From Holacanthus passer (Eukaryota; Chordata; Actinopteri; Pomacanthidae), in the NCBI GenBank assembly GCA_025331565.1, contig JAFREQ010000131.1:649001-713000 (forward strand): a stretch of 64,000 bases of DNA, written 5' to 3'. The position numbers were made by a program, and so were the translations under genes. Under the pieces are notes generated by a model. It was not told the DNA's origin. It saw only the letters and a list, made by a program, of their open reading frames with translations, and ran no database searches. Below, one piece after another: positions 12,001-23,800 of the stretch (positions are counted from its first letter, which is position 1; each line of letters begins with the position of its first letter).

Positions 12001-15000
12001 CGATCGGCACCTTTCCAGGCATCAACCTTTGAGCTGTACGTGTGTAGCCCCCAGCCAATAATAGCACACAGATTGCGAAGTCGACACTCGTAACAACCAG
12101 GTTACATAACTGTCTCCAATCTTTCCTCTGCTCTCTGTCTGTGTCATGGATGTCTATAGAGCTGCAGGTCTGTGTATCTGTTTGACAGAGGGCGGGGCTG
12201 AGCTACACAGAGGCGACAGCAGACAGGATGAAGTGTACACTTCAGCTGCATTCACACAAATCTGGCAGTGCAGTTCTGTGGAGGTGTGGGTGTGTTTATT
12301 TGTGTATTAGAACATAACTGCTGTGAAACATTCAGAAAATAAAATTTAATTCCTCCGATTCACTGCTTTGTTCTCGCTAATGCTGCTCCCTCTCTTCATT
12401 CACTCTCTAGCTTGCTTGACCACAGCTGCGCTCTCACTCTCTCTCTCTCTCTCTCTCTCTCTTTCACCCTCACCCCACCCATCTCTATCCACCCACACAG
12501 ACCTGGTTGCGGATGTAGCCATGGACAGCATCTTTCTGCAGCTGCAGGGCCTGGAACGCTGCTTTCTGCATCTCCTCCTGCAGAGAAAAATCAGACATGA
12601 TGGGTCACATGGTTGTTTAAATGCTATGATTTTAATTCACCCCCTAGCTCTCATGACCCTGGTGGCAACTATAGAAGACATACCCAGGCACCACTTACCT
12701 CCTGTAAGATATGGGCGATGGCTTTGGATTTGTCTAAAACTTGGAGGGACAGCATCTTATCAAACTTCCTGTCCAAACTCTCCATACTGTTATAAGACAA
12801 GGAAAGAGAAACCACATACCAAATTGACAGCATATTTATTTTCATGTTAGCATCCATCTGTTCAGATCTAGCATCTTTGTGTTGGTGTATGTTTCACCTC
12901 CTGCATGCTTCAGACACCAGGCTCTGTCTGCGAAAGTCACTGGCCTCCTGCAGGAGGCTCATAGCACAGCTGTCTGACAGCATCTTCTGCATGGCCGCTA
13001 AAAACACAGAGTGAGAGGAGAGGGGACAGCTTTCAGAGGAAAAAAATTGTGTTGCGAGGGAATGAATGCCGAACAATACAAAAGTGTTGGATGAAATGAA
13101 ATGAACAGCATAATGACTATGTTTTCTGCTGTGACAGGTTTCGAACACACCTTTTTCAGAGACTAGTGTCAGATGAAAGGCCATGAGGTCATTAAAACGT
13201 AAAAGCTTTATCCCCACAGGAGCATGAATGTGCTCAGCAATTTTCAGGACAATCTGCTTATGACATATTTCGTGTGCAAGGTTGGCATGAAAGGGGACAT
13301 ATTATGAAAGCCTCACTCATGAGAAAATTACTACCCCCATCTGAGCATCTTCACTCATAGCTTGAGAAGTACGTTTGTGAAGGTGATTTTTTTCTCCCAA
13401 GCACCGGACCAGCTAGCATTATGTCTAAGCTAAGAGCTAAGCAGATCAAATTGCTCTGACAAAGGTAATGATATGGATATGTGTGAAAAATAAATGGTCA
13501 AACTGCAGGAATTTATTTAGTTGATAACATTGTGTAACCTTGATTTGCACCCAGCAGCTAGCTGTCTCAGACTGAGACATTGCCTGAATGCTTGCTTTAG
13601 TAGCGCTTATTGTGGTGATATTTATAGTATAAGTGCAGTCAGATACAGCTTTATTGAACCCCTGAGAAACAGCAGGCAGTGCCTGCTCAGGCCTGTCGGA
13701 GCTGACCAATCAGAGCAGACAGGTCTTTTTGGGAGGGGGGGCCTCAAAGAGGCAGGAGCTAAAGTGGAAAAAGGAGTTTCAGACAGAGGGTGAATAGAGG
13801 TGGTGCAGCAATGAGAAAAAGAATGTGTTCCTTGAACATTTTAGAACGTAAAGCTATTCTAGTAGACCCCCAAAATGAAAGTATCAACCTGAAAGTGAGA
13901 ATAATATGTCACTTCAGAGAAAACCTTTGGGGAGCTTGAATGTTCATTGTAAACTGGTAAACTGCTAAATGCATTTCTTTAGTGAAAATGGGAGGGGGTG
14001 GTGTCCTTTTAAACTGATGTAATAAAAATTTCCCTAAACGTTTAAGGTACCATTAATGAAATGACAGTGCATGCCTAATATTTATTGTAAATATGTAAAT
14101 TAATGCCTGAAAATATTCAATTATTGTTTTGCTGGTTTTATTAAATGTACAACGGATCCCTGGAAAAATGAAGTGCACTTTTGGGTTTATGGTTTGTGAA
14201 AAACAGGGGCACTCCAGTCATGACTCTACATACAGAACACTGTATAGATAAGGCACATCAGTCAAGCTGCTTACCTGCCACCTCTCTCTTCCTCAGTGAA
14301 CTGGCTTCTTCCTGTGTGATGGCAGCCAGATGCTCCATACGGATCCTGAAGGGGACGTCAACAACAACATTTTAAAGTAACGCTCTTCTGAATTTTAACA
14401 GTAAGTACAGTGCTAGACAGCTGCAAACCATGGACAAGACAAAAGTTTGACCAGATGATGACGCTAGATAAACAGCGAAGTAATCAGCAAAGTTATTACG
14501 ATTCATCCTGTAAAAGACCTAAATGTCTTAACCAAATTTCATGGCAATCCATCCAATAGAAATTTCACTCAACCCACTGTTGTTTTGGTCTTATCTTAAG
14601 ATGAATCTTTCACTGTAGTGGCTCATATTAGCTTCTGATGAAATTTTTCACAAAATAGGACTGTTGATTTTGTCCACAATCACTTACATGAGACTTGTGC
14701 TATAAAAACAGAGGCTTTGTCGTGAGGTGCAGTGGTGCCTATACACAGGTATACAGTGTATACTCTCTGGGTATACAGTGTATACTCTCTGGGCAGGGAA
14801 TTACATATATCTACCTAAAAATAACCACAGATATGTATCAATGCAGATCTTGCAGAGTAACACTGCAGGCAATCACAGAGACAAGTAAAGACCATCTGTC
14901 AACAATTACAACGTGGACATTAGGAGCTAGAGAAAGAGATATCTCCAGAAGGAGACTATGAAACTATGAGATGGACATAATGTTAGATAATGATGTTACA

Positions 15001-18000
15001 CCAGCAGTAGCCAATGGGGGGGGGATGATTACAGTGACCAAAAACCTTTTCCTTTTTTTTTTTTAAGATCTACTAAATTTCAACAAATTAACTTTCTTAA
15101 CACCTATTGAATTAATATTAAGAATTTATTTTTCCACTACAGCATGCTGTGTTTTGTTTCTTTATGATGAAGTTTTTATGGCCTCCTGTGTCCTGTCACT
15201 GTGTTTTCTTCCCCTGAAAAGCACTTTGTGCATCTTACTTGCAAAGTGCTCTATAAATAGGCTCAGGCTGGTTAAGTGGAAAACAATTGGATGAATGCTG
15301 CCATGTGCCTCATATCGCTTGGCTGTAATAGATCTGTATGTTATGGATCAGTAGTCTGTGCACTCACCGATCTTCCTCCATGGCTTGAAGAAACTCTGCA
15401 CTTTTTTTCTGCCTGGAGAGATTGTAATAAATATACTGCAGTTAGCAGACTCATCTGTGGACATCGTATGCATAAAATATCTATAATGTGACACGGATAC
15501 ACAAACCGACTCTTCAAGACAAAACAAACAGTATACTACATAGCCAGTTCCTTCTGCTCCTACCTGGTTTTGTCCATCAGCATGTTGCTGATGCGACTGC
15601 TGATGTTGTTTTCAGCTTGTCGGACTTTCTCCAGCACAAGCTGCCTCTCAGCCTCCTGAGCCCTCTGCTGCTGGCTGACCCCCAGCTCCATACGCTCCTG
15701 CTCCTACACATTGGACAGATTATACACACTAATGAAGCTGAAACCAACACAAAATACAAAACAAACAGAGAAACAGAACACAGAAAAAAATAAAAAACTC
15801 CCTAATTGGTAGTCTTCAGTGGACTGGTTGTTTTTGTTGTTGTTATAGTTTCACTGTCGATAGTTGGTGCAGTGCCAATGTATTCAGCCAACAAATATGA
15901 GCTGAATTTCAGCCATGAGCAAAGCAATTTCTCCACTATTGACTAGTCAGTCAATTCAGATACTTTGAACTAAAAAGTACTGAAATCAGTGACATATTTT
16001 GGTTTGTAACTGTGGATTCAGTGCTGCAATTTTGCATTTACATACTTGCAGGCTGAACATTGCAGTGTCTGCCTGCAAACTCTGTCGAGCCGAGGAGGAG
16101 TGGCCAAGTTCGAATGCTATGTAAACAGTAACCAACCGATTCCTGCATAGTACAGTCCTGCCGTACTGTTAAACACATCTCATGAAAAACTACCACCAAG
16201 AATGAATGTGTCATCCTACTAAGAAGTACTGTGTACAGTATATTCAACACCTCCGAGTATGTGCTAGGCTAACTTTATGTGAGCACTTTTTTTATATTTT
16301 ATAGACAAAGCAATCAGATTAGAACAGAAAACATACATTCTGCATGAAACGGTATAATTAACTCTATAATGAAAAGATGAGGCTGGGTACTCTGTATAGC
16401 CAAGGGCCAAATATACCACCAAATCCCCAAACGTGAGATGAGCATGTTGTGTACCTGTCGGACTGAGTTGAGCATGTTTTCTTTGCGGGAGGTGTTCATG
16501 AGTAACAGCTGGGTGTGCTCCTTTTGCTTCTCCTCCAGGTGTTTTTCGAAGGCCAGCTTCTGCTGCTGCTTCTCCTCCTGAAGAACGGGGACAAGTCAGA
16601 GCGTCTTCATTCTCAATACACTCTGTGTACAAGTGTATGTCACCTTCTACGCTTTGCTACAAGCCTGCAATGCAGTTGCCACAACCAAAGTGTCCGCTAG
16701 TAAAACAAAACATCTACATATATAAAGAAAAAGTAAGCTATAAAAATCCAAATAACACAATGAAAGAAAAAATAATCTTCATGGCTTCCTACCACATCTC
16801 CACATTCAGACACTACCAAAACCCTCTGAGTAGTAAATATGAATCTGTCCTCACATGTTAACCTGCACAGTATCTGTACTTGTTTTCTTATGAGGTAAGG
16901 TCAACAACTGTTACACAAGGAAAGCTGTAAAATGTTTTTAAATGCAGGATAAGCTCAACATCATTATGCTAATCATTAATGTGATGGACTAACAAACACT
17001 ACTAGTAATCTGACATGAAAAAACATCTTCATGGCAATTTGAGTCTGGCACTAAAATCAGAAATCCCAACCAGTATTTCATGATGTCTTGTGTTTGGGAA
17101 TTTGTAGACGGATCATATTCAAATTCAAGCATATTAGACAGCATGTTACGCAATCAGTGATGTCACAGCAGCCATCAAAGGGAAACACCTTCTTTGACAT
17201 CATTGACTGGGTTTCACCTAAAATGCAACATCCTTTAAAGACTCAGGCGACAGAGCAGTGCATCAATAGTTTTATGTCTTCAGAGGCTCACTACAGAACA
17301 ATATCTGGCTCTCTCCCTGCTCCATGTTCACCAGCCAGCCTCTAGCTGCTGTTTGGTGCTGAAGAGTGGCTTTATCAGAGTTTTGTTACTGAAAACAGCT
17401 ACCTGCTAGAAGTGCTGACAGTGAACCAAAACAGTAAAGTTGCAGACAGCAAAACCAAAACTACGAGATAAAAATGCTGATTTAAAAATATTGATTAGTG
17501 CAGTTTTAAGTACAAGCAACGATCTTCTCTTATCAGCTATAGAAGAAAAATAAATTATTGTCCCCCAATGAACTGTGCTGAAACAAGGGGACAGTGCCAT
17601 CTAAACTGTCTTAAGTCTACTGAGCAGGCCATGACCAGAGCTGCTGATGTGCAGGAGTTAAATTAAAACCTATGGATATCCAAAATGAAATGTGGGCAAC
17701 AGAGAGCTGCTAGAGACAGGCTGAATCTAACAGTGATTGTGTTGCTGGAGTCCCTCACCTTCCTCTTCTCATAGTCACTGAATTTGTTCTGCAAAAGAAA
17801 GCGAGGAAAAATTGAATGAGACTCTCAGTTAATACAGCGTAAGCAGCAATTATAAGGTCCAAGCAAACAGCACTACATAGTCAACAAACAGACTTTCTAC
17901 TCCTGTATGGGGTCATGTGTGTACCTGCCAGGCCAACTCCAAGCCATCAAAACAGTCAGAGTTCTGTTTGCCGCAGTCACTCTCCAGCACCGGCAGGAGA

Positions 18001-20780
18001 TACTGGGATGGGGGACAGTACTCCTCTCCCAGCTCTGAAAACCAATCCAACAATATTCTCTTGAACAGTCTAATACAGTGACACATGAATAGCTTTCAAC
18101 CTTCATTTCCACTGAAGGATTACATGTCCCTCTGTAGTAATAAAATTCCACAACCCTGAGAATGGGTTGCACCAACAGGGATTAAGCAAGTCTTAATATG
18201 ACCTTTTATCAAGGCTCAGGTTTTACACCTGTTGGACAAAATTTGACACCTGTTAGAAGCCATTTTACTGTTATCTTAAAATTAATTTTAATATTGAAGA
18301 GTTAATTTAATCCTTGTTGGATAAACTCAGTCTGAAAAACTTGATCCGGAAAATTTGGAGAAATACGTTTTCACAAAGCAGCAAAGATATCAATGTAAAA
18401 ATCATACATGGCACATGAATGTGTGTGTATAAGCAGTAAGTATCATAAAGTGAATCCTCACCTGAGCATAGAAAGCGTTGAATGCTCTCTGTACCCTCTG
18501 TACACACAGATGCAGGTGGGTAGGACATCATGTCAGCATCAAGTGTGAAGCTCTGTCACAGCACACATGTACACACAGGGTTTGTATAAAAACATATTTA
18601 AGTCCTATTAATTATTCCTGTAGGAGTGACTCCAAAGACACACACCTCTAGGGTGCGGATGTAGGCCAGAGATTTGGGCAGCTGGACAATGTTGTTGTCA
18701 CTGAGGTCCAGGGTGCGCAGGCTACTCAAAGAACCAACTATGGATGGCAGCTCACTGAGACAGTTACCTATACAAACATGCAGTAATGGGGAAGAAACGT
18801 AGCCAATGTCATTTGACTTGAATGATGTCCTCTCACTCATGGGAGGAATTAAGAAGCTATTAGTATCATACCCTTCAAATTGAGTGTCTGCAGAAGACGC
18901 AGATCCCCGATGGAGTCCGGCAGGGCCTTTAACCGGTTCTTCTCCACATTCAGAATCTGACAAGACACAAAATGGACGCACATGGATGGTAAATAGCATT
19001 CATTCGCTCATTTTCTCTGTACTAGGAGTCAAGTTCAGAAAGGTTTACCTGCAGTGACGTCAGCTTCCCAATATCCTCTGGGAGAGCAGTGAGCTTGTTC
19101 TCATGCAGATCCAAAACCTGTGGAAGCAGAAAGATTCAGGCATGCTTTTCTATGTCAGTGATGAAGCAGGGCTCAGAGATTAGGCTTCTTGTAAAACATT
19201 TTTTTCACAGTTTAAAAACAGTAAACCATCAGAAATGTCTCATTGTTAGATGGGATGCTTATTCACAGGTTGACTGTGAAACAGAAGACTTGCTCTGGTT
19301 CTTTATATTTTCTGTTTATGCAGTCATAAAAGTATACAAGTCTTTGTAAAAGAAAAGGCAAACCTAGCCTGATACTGCTTTGTGCTGGAGATGAACACTG
19401 GAAAGAGAACCACAACCTAGACCAAACTAGTCACTAATTAACTTTGCAAATGTCCAAAATGGACAACTGCTTTTAAAATCATACAACACTGTAATATCTA
19501 CTGTAATCATAGGCATTTAGTCTTCCCATCATGCTTGGGTCTAGCTGACCTTACCTTTAAAGTGGCAAGAGTGCTGATGTCACATCCTCTGGGCAGCAAT
19601 GACCTCAGCTCATTGTTATGAAGGATAAGGACCTGAAGGAGAGCAACAGAGAACATGTCTGATCATTGACTGTTCAACCAGAAACACACACATGCTGACA
19701 CAGAGGAGTTGTATAAGTATTGGTGATACAGTATTTATTATATAAATATAATAGAGAATAAATATACTTTAACTTCACATTAAAGGAATTGGATGTGTAC
19801 ACCTATAAATGCATTTAAGTATGGAATAAAAATAAACAGGTATGTCCCTGAAACTATTCATCTCCATGTTGCATTCTTACCTTCTTCTGTAGCACCTTGC
19901 AAATGGAAAAGGCACTTGGGGGAACCTGAAGCAGAAGAGAGCAGAGAGACAAATAAGCTGACACTGAGTAATTATACTATACTCCTGAAAAGAAATATTT
20001 TTCACGTTTGGACAGAACCAGACTAGCTACACCCCCTGCTTCCAGTCTAAGCTAGGCTAACCACATCCTGACTCCAACTCCATACACAGCACACAAACAT
20101 GACCTTGATATCCATCTTCCCATCTTACTCTCAGAAAGAAAGAGGATAAATGGGAAAATGGAAAAAAGATATAAATAAAATCCCAATATGCTGAACTATT
20201 CCTTTAGCATAACTTAATAGTACCTTTGGTTGAACCTGTTCTATAACACAGTGACTTCAAAAGTTGGACAAGAAACATATGTTATGCAATTAAAAGACTT
20301 TTGTCACAGCTAGTCATGAGTGAAGCTTGCTTCACTGCTGCTGACAGTAATATACTCACCTCTGAGAGCTCACAAGCTGAGATGTCCAGGATGTCATCAG
20401 CACCTGCCTCCTTAGACTGAAGAATCAGTTATATATAACAGTTATTGAGTTTATTGGGAATAGGTATTCATTTTTTTAAGACAATAACAACATATCATGC
20501 TATGTTAACGAACTTCCACACAAGTGGAGATGCATTTTTGATAAATAAAAACATAGTCTCATACTCATAGTCACACAAAAATGGCTGCAGGTTGTCACAG
20601 TATTATCATGCAGGTTGTCTCTCAACCAGCATTAGGGCATTCTAAAGCTGTGACGTGGTGACTGGTGGTTAGCTGGTAAACACTGTGACATAAATACACT
20701 GTTCTTACCCGACAGAGCTGATATTCCAGTCTCTTCTTGCAGTCATCGCTGGGTTTTTTCTTTCTGAAAAACAGAGGCAT
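6100..20780 (-). CDS. lrsam1: LRSAM1, leucine-rich repeat, SAM and RING E3 ubiquitin ligase (complete)
   Basis: Coding exons (minus): 20780-20709, 20416-20360, 19925-19881, 19632-19555, 19117-19049, 18956-18872, 18767-18646, 18552-18462, 18034-17925, 17788-17759, 16577-16455, 15703-15564, 15412-15368, 14345-14275, 12997-12898, 12786-12699, 12577-12503, 10888-10808, 10484-10389, 10114-10016, 9934-9803, 8679-8613, 7202-7000, 6222-6100. They sum to 2202 nt, 733 residues plus TAG; human is 723. All 23 introns are GT-AG and every phase closes. The order is N-terminal MPLFFRKKKPSDD; LRRs with 23-residue spacing about 59-180; long coiled coil about 240-555; SAM about 560-625; PTAP (640-643) and PSAP (672-675), which bind the TSG101 UEV domain in this family; and C-terminal C3HC4 RING (C686, C689, C701, H703, C707, C710, C717, C720). 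The family ubiquitinates TSG101 in ESCRT sorting and targets cytosolic bacteria; human mutations cause Charcot-Marie-Tooth disease. The start ATG has A at -3. Confidence 0.97.
7511..7670. repeat. Dispersed teleost repeat in lrsam1 intron 22
   Basis: Contains the words ATCCAAAGCGACGTAC, GTCTTGCCCAAGGACAC and GATCGAACCACCAACCTTCC. I recognise these as parts of a very common fish interspersed repeat (SINE or LINE 3' portion). No coding potential. Confidence 0.6.
8840..9060 (+). repeat. Copy 1 of a local dispersed repeat family (lrsam1 intron 21)
   Basis: Shares ordered words with copies at 11210-11545, 17280-17460 and 21085-21455: CATCCAGCAAACATGGAGCA, ACATTAGCATTTATTTG, GCTCTGTTTTTTGTGTCTAC, ATATCTGGCTCTTGAGCTGC, CCAAAACAGTAAAGTT. 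No reading frame; probably a non-autonomous DNA element. Confidence 0.7.
9431..9481. repeat. Perfect 51-nt palindrome (25-bp arms, 1-nt centre)
   Basis: Left arm 9431-9455 (begins GAATAATGAAGTG) is the exact reverse complement of 9457-9481, with a single C at 9456 between. A further inverted pair, TCAGACTGAAT (about 9424) and ATTCAGTCTGA (about 9497), lies outside. It could form a long hairpin and is in lrsam1 intron 21. Confidence 0.95.
11210..11545 (+). repeat. Copy 2 of the local dispersed repeat family (lrsam1 intron 17)
   Basis: Ordered matches to the family: ATAGCAACATTGGCGTCCAT, GGAAGTCCAATATT, GCTCTGTTTTTGGTCTCTAC, ACTCCTGA, CCACTATGCTCACCAGCTAA, CTAACTTTGTCTGG. Same orientation as the other three copies. 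Confidence 0.7.
12432..12463. repeat. (TC)n microsatellite
   Basis: CT/TC dinucleotide run about 40 nt below the donor of lrsam1 coding exon 17. Confidence 0.9.
13291..13914. mobile_element. MITE-like element with terminal inverted repeats (lrsam1 intron 14)
   Basis: Begins AAGGGGACATATTATG and ends ATAATATGTCACTT, an imperfect terminal inverted repeat. Inside are GACCAATCAGAGCAGACAGG and TTTCAGACAGAGGGTGAATA. I recognise these as belonging to an abundant non-autonomous DNA transposon of percomorph fish. About 620 bp, no coding region. Confidence 0.65.
14490..14640. repeat. Dispersed repeat fragment (lrsam1 intron 13)
   Basis: Contains GATTCATCCTGTAAAAGACC and CCAAATTTCATGGCAATCCA, words of a dispersed teleost repeat. 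Related pieces, by my recollection, are at about 46.0 kb and 51.65 kb. Confidence 0.5.
17280..17460 (+). repeat. Copy 3 of the local dispersed repeat family (lrsam1 intron 10)
   Basis: Truncated left side. Retains ATATCTGGCTCTCTCCCTGC, ATGTTCACCAGCCAGCCTCT, GCTGCTGTTTGGTGCTGAAG, CTGAAAACAGCTACCTGCT and CCAAAACAGTAAAGTTGCAG. Same orientation as the other copies. Confidence 0.65.
18185..18330. repeat. Dispersed repeat fragment (lrsam1 intron 8)
   Basis: Contains TTATCAAGGCTCAGGTTTTA, GACACCTGTTAGAAGCCATT and AATCCTTGTTGGATAAAC, word order I recognise from a dispersed fish repeat. No coding potential. Confidence 0.45.
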
Positions 20781-20869
20781 CCTGACTTCTGCCTGCCCTG
20801 CACCACAGCGAGAGCTGCTCCAGAGTACTGATGGACCAGTTGGAAAACACTGGTGTCACTGCCTGCACA
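20781..20869 (-). other. lrsam1: lrsam1 5' UTR part of the first coding exon
   Basis: Immediately upstream of the lrsam1 ATG the minus strand runs back 89 nt to a strong acceptor (pyrimidine-rich CTCTTACTTTTCAG, AG ending at 20870). This indicates that the leader continues in an upstream noncoding exon across an intron of about 2.8 kb (20870-23648). Confidence 0.6.
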
Positions 20870-21084
20870 CTGAAAAGTAAGAGCATTGTGATATTAAGGA
20901 CTAATCACATAAAGCAATATGTCTTGAACTCATATTGTCTTTAACTCATACCACAATTACTCTTTTGAAGTGAAGCTATATGATGATTAAAAACTATTAT
21001 AATAAATGTTAATAAAATTATTATATATTTAAATGTTGAAATACTACTGGTAAAGGGTGATCTAATTAATTATTTTGGGCAGCA

Positions 21085-21455
21085 GAAATAGCTGAAAACA
21101 TAACACTAACTTATTACCACCTTAAAACCTGAGTTGATCCCCGAGTTGTCTATTTATACATTCAGCAAATGCAGAGCAACATTAGCATTCATTTGGGGTT
21201 GTGTTTCTGGCCCCCGGATGAATGTAACTCTCTTTTAGCTGTTTTTGGTCTCCACTAAGTCCTGAGAATTATATCTGGCTCTTTAGCTGCTAAATGCTTT
21301 ACTATGTTTACTCGCCTGTCTCTAATTGTATCTGCCTGCTGTTTGGAGATGGACAGGTAGTGTCCAGTGGGATTATCAGAGATTTTTAGCTGAAAACAGC
21401 TGCCTGCTGCATCTGGAAATGAAGTCGATGAGAGCGGAGGTTGAGGTCTGAAAAT
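21085..21455 (+). repeat. Copy 4, the fullest copy of the local dispersed repeat family
   Basis: Contains nearly all family words in order: GCAGAGCAACATTAGCATTC, GGATGAATGTAACTC, GTTTTTGGTCTCCAC, AATTATATCTGGCTCTTTAG, TTTACTATGTTTACTCGCCT, CTGCCTGCTGTTTGGAGATG, GACAGGTAGTGTCCAGTGGG, CTGAAAACAGCTGCCTGCTG. No significant open frame. Confidence 0.7.
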
Positions 21456-21789
21456 CCAACACAAAAGAGGTTAAAAAATCTCTGTGGAGCTCAATTTTTC
21501 CATTTTCTCAGTTCTATCACTTCACTGGTGTGTTCTTGAAAAGAGCAGGGGGCTATTTCATGCAGCAAATGCCATATACTGTAGTTAATGAGTATTTAGG
21601 GCACTAACTTAACTAATCATGAGAAAATATGTCAGAATCTGCATGGCTTTCCACCTCATCTACACAGTTTCTTTGGGGAAACTGATCAGCTCTCTGATCT
21701 GATCAGCTCTCATTTGATGAACATTTCAGTACAGTTCGCTGTGCAAGTACATCTGCTGATGCTTCTGGGCACATCTTCAGTGATGTTCC

Positions 21790-22400
21790 TGGAGTCATCG
21801 GATGTTTCGGGTCTTTTGGGAGGGACGGGAATGCTCTGCCGACTCAATTCCTGTACTGAAAGCTTCAGCGATGGCCTTCAGGACCTGGTCATGCCTCCAT
21901 TGGTATCGTCCCTCCCCCATTGCCTTTGAGCAGATGCTCAGAATATGCTCCAGTGTCTCATGCTTGGAACACAATGGACATGCTGGTGATTTCCATTTTG
22001 CCCCACTCGTGCAGTTTTGATGGGTTGGGGAGCACATCACACATATTCAACTGCTACTCTCACTTCTTCCTGGACTAAGTGATGCCTCTCCTCCCCTTTG
22101 ATGGTGTCTATGTGGGGAGTGGGAAAGGATCCCAGTCCAGTCTTGCCTCTTGTCACCACTTCCACCAGCCTGCTGAGCTGCAGTCTTGCCTCTGCTTGCC
22201 CTCCACTTCCTGCCTGTCCTCACATAAATGACATCCTTGGCCACTTTCGGATCGTTGGAGTCTCTTGAGTGGCAGTTGTAGTTTGTTGTGCTGTCCATAA
22301 AGTGCGATGCCGCTCTGGTCCTTAGGAAGTCCCAGCCATCGTCTGAGATGGTGAACTGCTGCTGAACATCCTCTCCAAGATCTCTACTGTTAAGATTGGG
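21790..22400 (-). pseudogene. LINE-like reverse transcriptase fragment (C-terminal zinc-finger part)
   Basis: On the minus strand, 22040-21795 reads CPLCSKHETLEHILSICSKA followed by a WRHDQVLKAIAEAF motif. This is the Cys-rich C-terminal segment typical of R2-like and related LINE polymerases. A neighbouring minus frame upstream (about 22200-22050) reads KTGLGSFPTPHID and HHLVQEEVRVAVE, as expected before it, but in a shifted frame. The element is frameshifted, without ends, and sits in the lrsam1 5' UTR intron. The family assignment is inference. Confidence 0.55.
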
Positions 22401-23648
22401 ACTTCAGAGATGAGGAGTTGAAACTTCTCTACTGAAAAAATTAATGGTAATAAATATGCATACCTACATATAGGCCAGCTTTTATTGAGCTAAGAGTTAG
22501 TCCTTAGCAGTTACGCTTGGCAGATAGTGTAAATCAACACTTCCTGTAGTCGCTACATAGCCTTCCAGCATACAGCATACAGACATACTTCCAGCATGTT
22601 TCATTTTCAGGAACAGAATGAATTGGCCTTATTTGTACAGCAACAAAGGACCAGAAAAGCAACCCTCTCAGGAGAATGAAAAGCAGAAACTGACATCCAT
22701 TAAAGATTCCATTCAATAAGCAAACATCACTCCTAATGTGTGTCTAAAAGGTCGTACAAGCTTAAAAACATGTTGTTTGCCTTGATCGACAGCAGTCAGA
22801 CTACCATGCTCATGAGCCTCCTATCTCAGCACCGAGATGAATGTCTCTTTACCAGAGATGGCAGCGAATTCACGTTTCAATGGCGAATATATCGCAACAC
22901 TTGGTATTGTAGATACTTCTCCTCCTCCTCTCATTATCTTACATAAGAAAATGTTGAAAAACTGTGAGAGTAAATTGGGATGTAGATAGTAACACAACCA
23001 GGACCAGGAAATATGGAAGTGAGAAGTTGAAAATATGAAGTGAACGGAAAAGTTTTCTTTTCTTTTCGACAGGTTGAGAATCAAATATCTATTTTTTTAA
23101 CTCATTCATTTATCTTTCAAAATATACTTTTGATTCATCAGGATTTCAATAACATTTGTAGTCAATGATACTGACTAGCAAAATCTCGAGAGGCAGAATT
23201 GAACCACTCCATTTGTTGTTATAACTAAAGCGTATTTTATAACTAAGGTCTATTTTGCATAGTATCTATGTAGCTGCACTCCAATGCGTGTACATGACGC
23301 ACATGACATATCGCGGGACCTGTGTGTGTGTGGGCGTGGGGAGGAAGGATTCCCGTAAACCACGGAGCTAACGTTACACATCTTAAGAGGGTAACTAGCA
23401 CAGCGGTGCTAGTTAGCAACCAAGCTACACTTTGCAACCTGCAAGCTACCTGTGTTAATCTTAATAGCAACAATATGAATATTAGCTTGGTGGCTGTCTG
23501 TAGGTCCGTCACACCAAGTGTTTCCCACCGGTAAAGGTGAGGCTGATAATGTTAGTTTCCCCTTGACAACTTGCCATTCTGGCTAACAAAGCTAGCACGT
23601 AAATAATAAGCCACACACTATAACAACGCGGCTAGATTTCATACTCAC

Positions 23649-23800
23649 GGGCTGTGTGTTGGTGTTATTTCACCGGTCCTCTCTTCTGGGAAGCTTAAAA
23701 ATTAAAGGGGGGATTCCGATGTTTGGTAACAAGGAATGTTAACATTTAACGTTAGTTAGTGATTGGCCGAATTAGTCGTCAAACCCAGAAGGGAAATCGT
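23649..23800 (-). promoter_or_regulatory. Probable lrsam1 promoter and noncoding first exon
   Basis: On the minus strand a good donor (GTGAGTAT, plus positions 23641-23648) follows a CpG-containing stretch. Upstream of it lies an inverted CCAAT box (ATTGG on plus at 23762-23766). The surrounding 23.27-23.80 kb is richer in CpG and GCTA/AACG words than nearby DNA. This is inferred to be the lrsam1 start region. The transcription start cannot be placed exactly. Confidence 0.45.

Larger units (their letters stand above)
20870..23648 (-). other. lrsam1 5' UTR intron and its contents
   Basis: The interval lies between the leader acceptor (20869/20870) and the likely upstream donor (23648). It contains repeat copy 4 (21085-21455) and a reverse-transcriptase fragment (21790-22400, minus). 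The remainder (22.4-23.25 kb) is AT-rich with nothing recognised. The right end (23.27-23.65 kb) is CpG-richer and may be part of the promoter region. Confidence 0.45.

Noticed and set aside
12368..12850. 160-codon plus-strand open frame
   Set aside because: It overlaps lrsam1 coding exons 16 and 17 in antisense and runs through a TC microsatellite; no similarity to known proteins.
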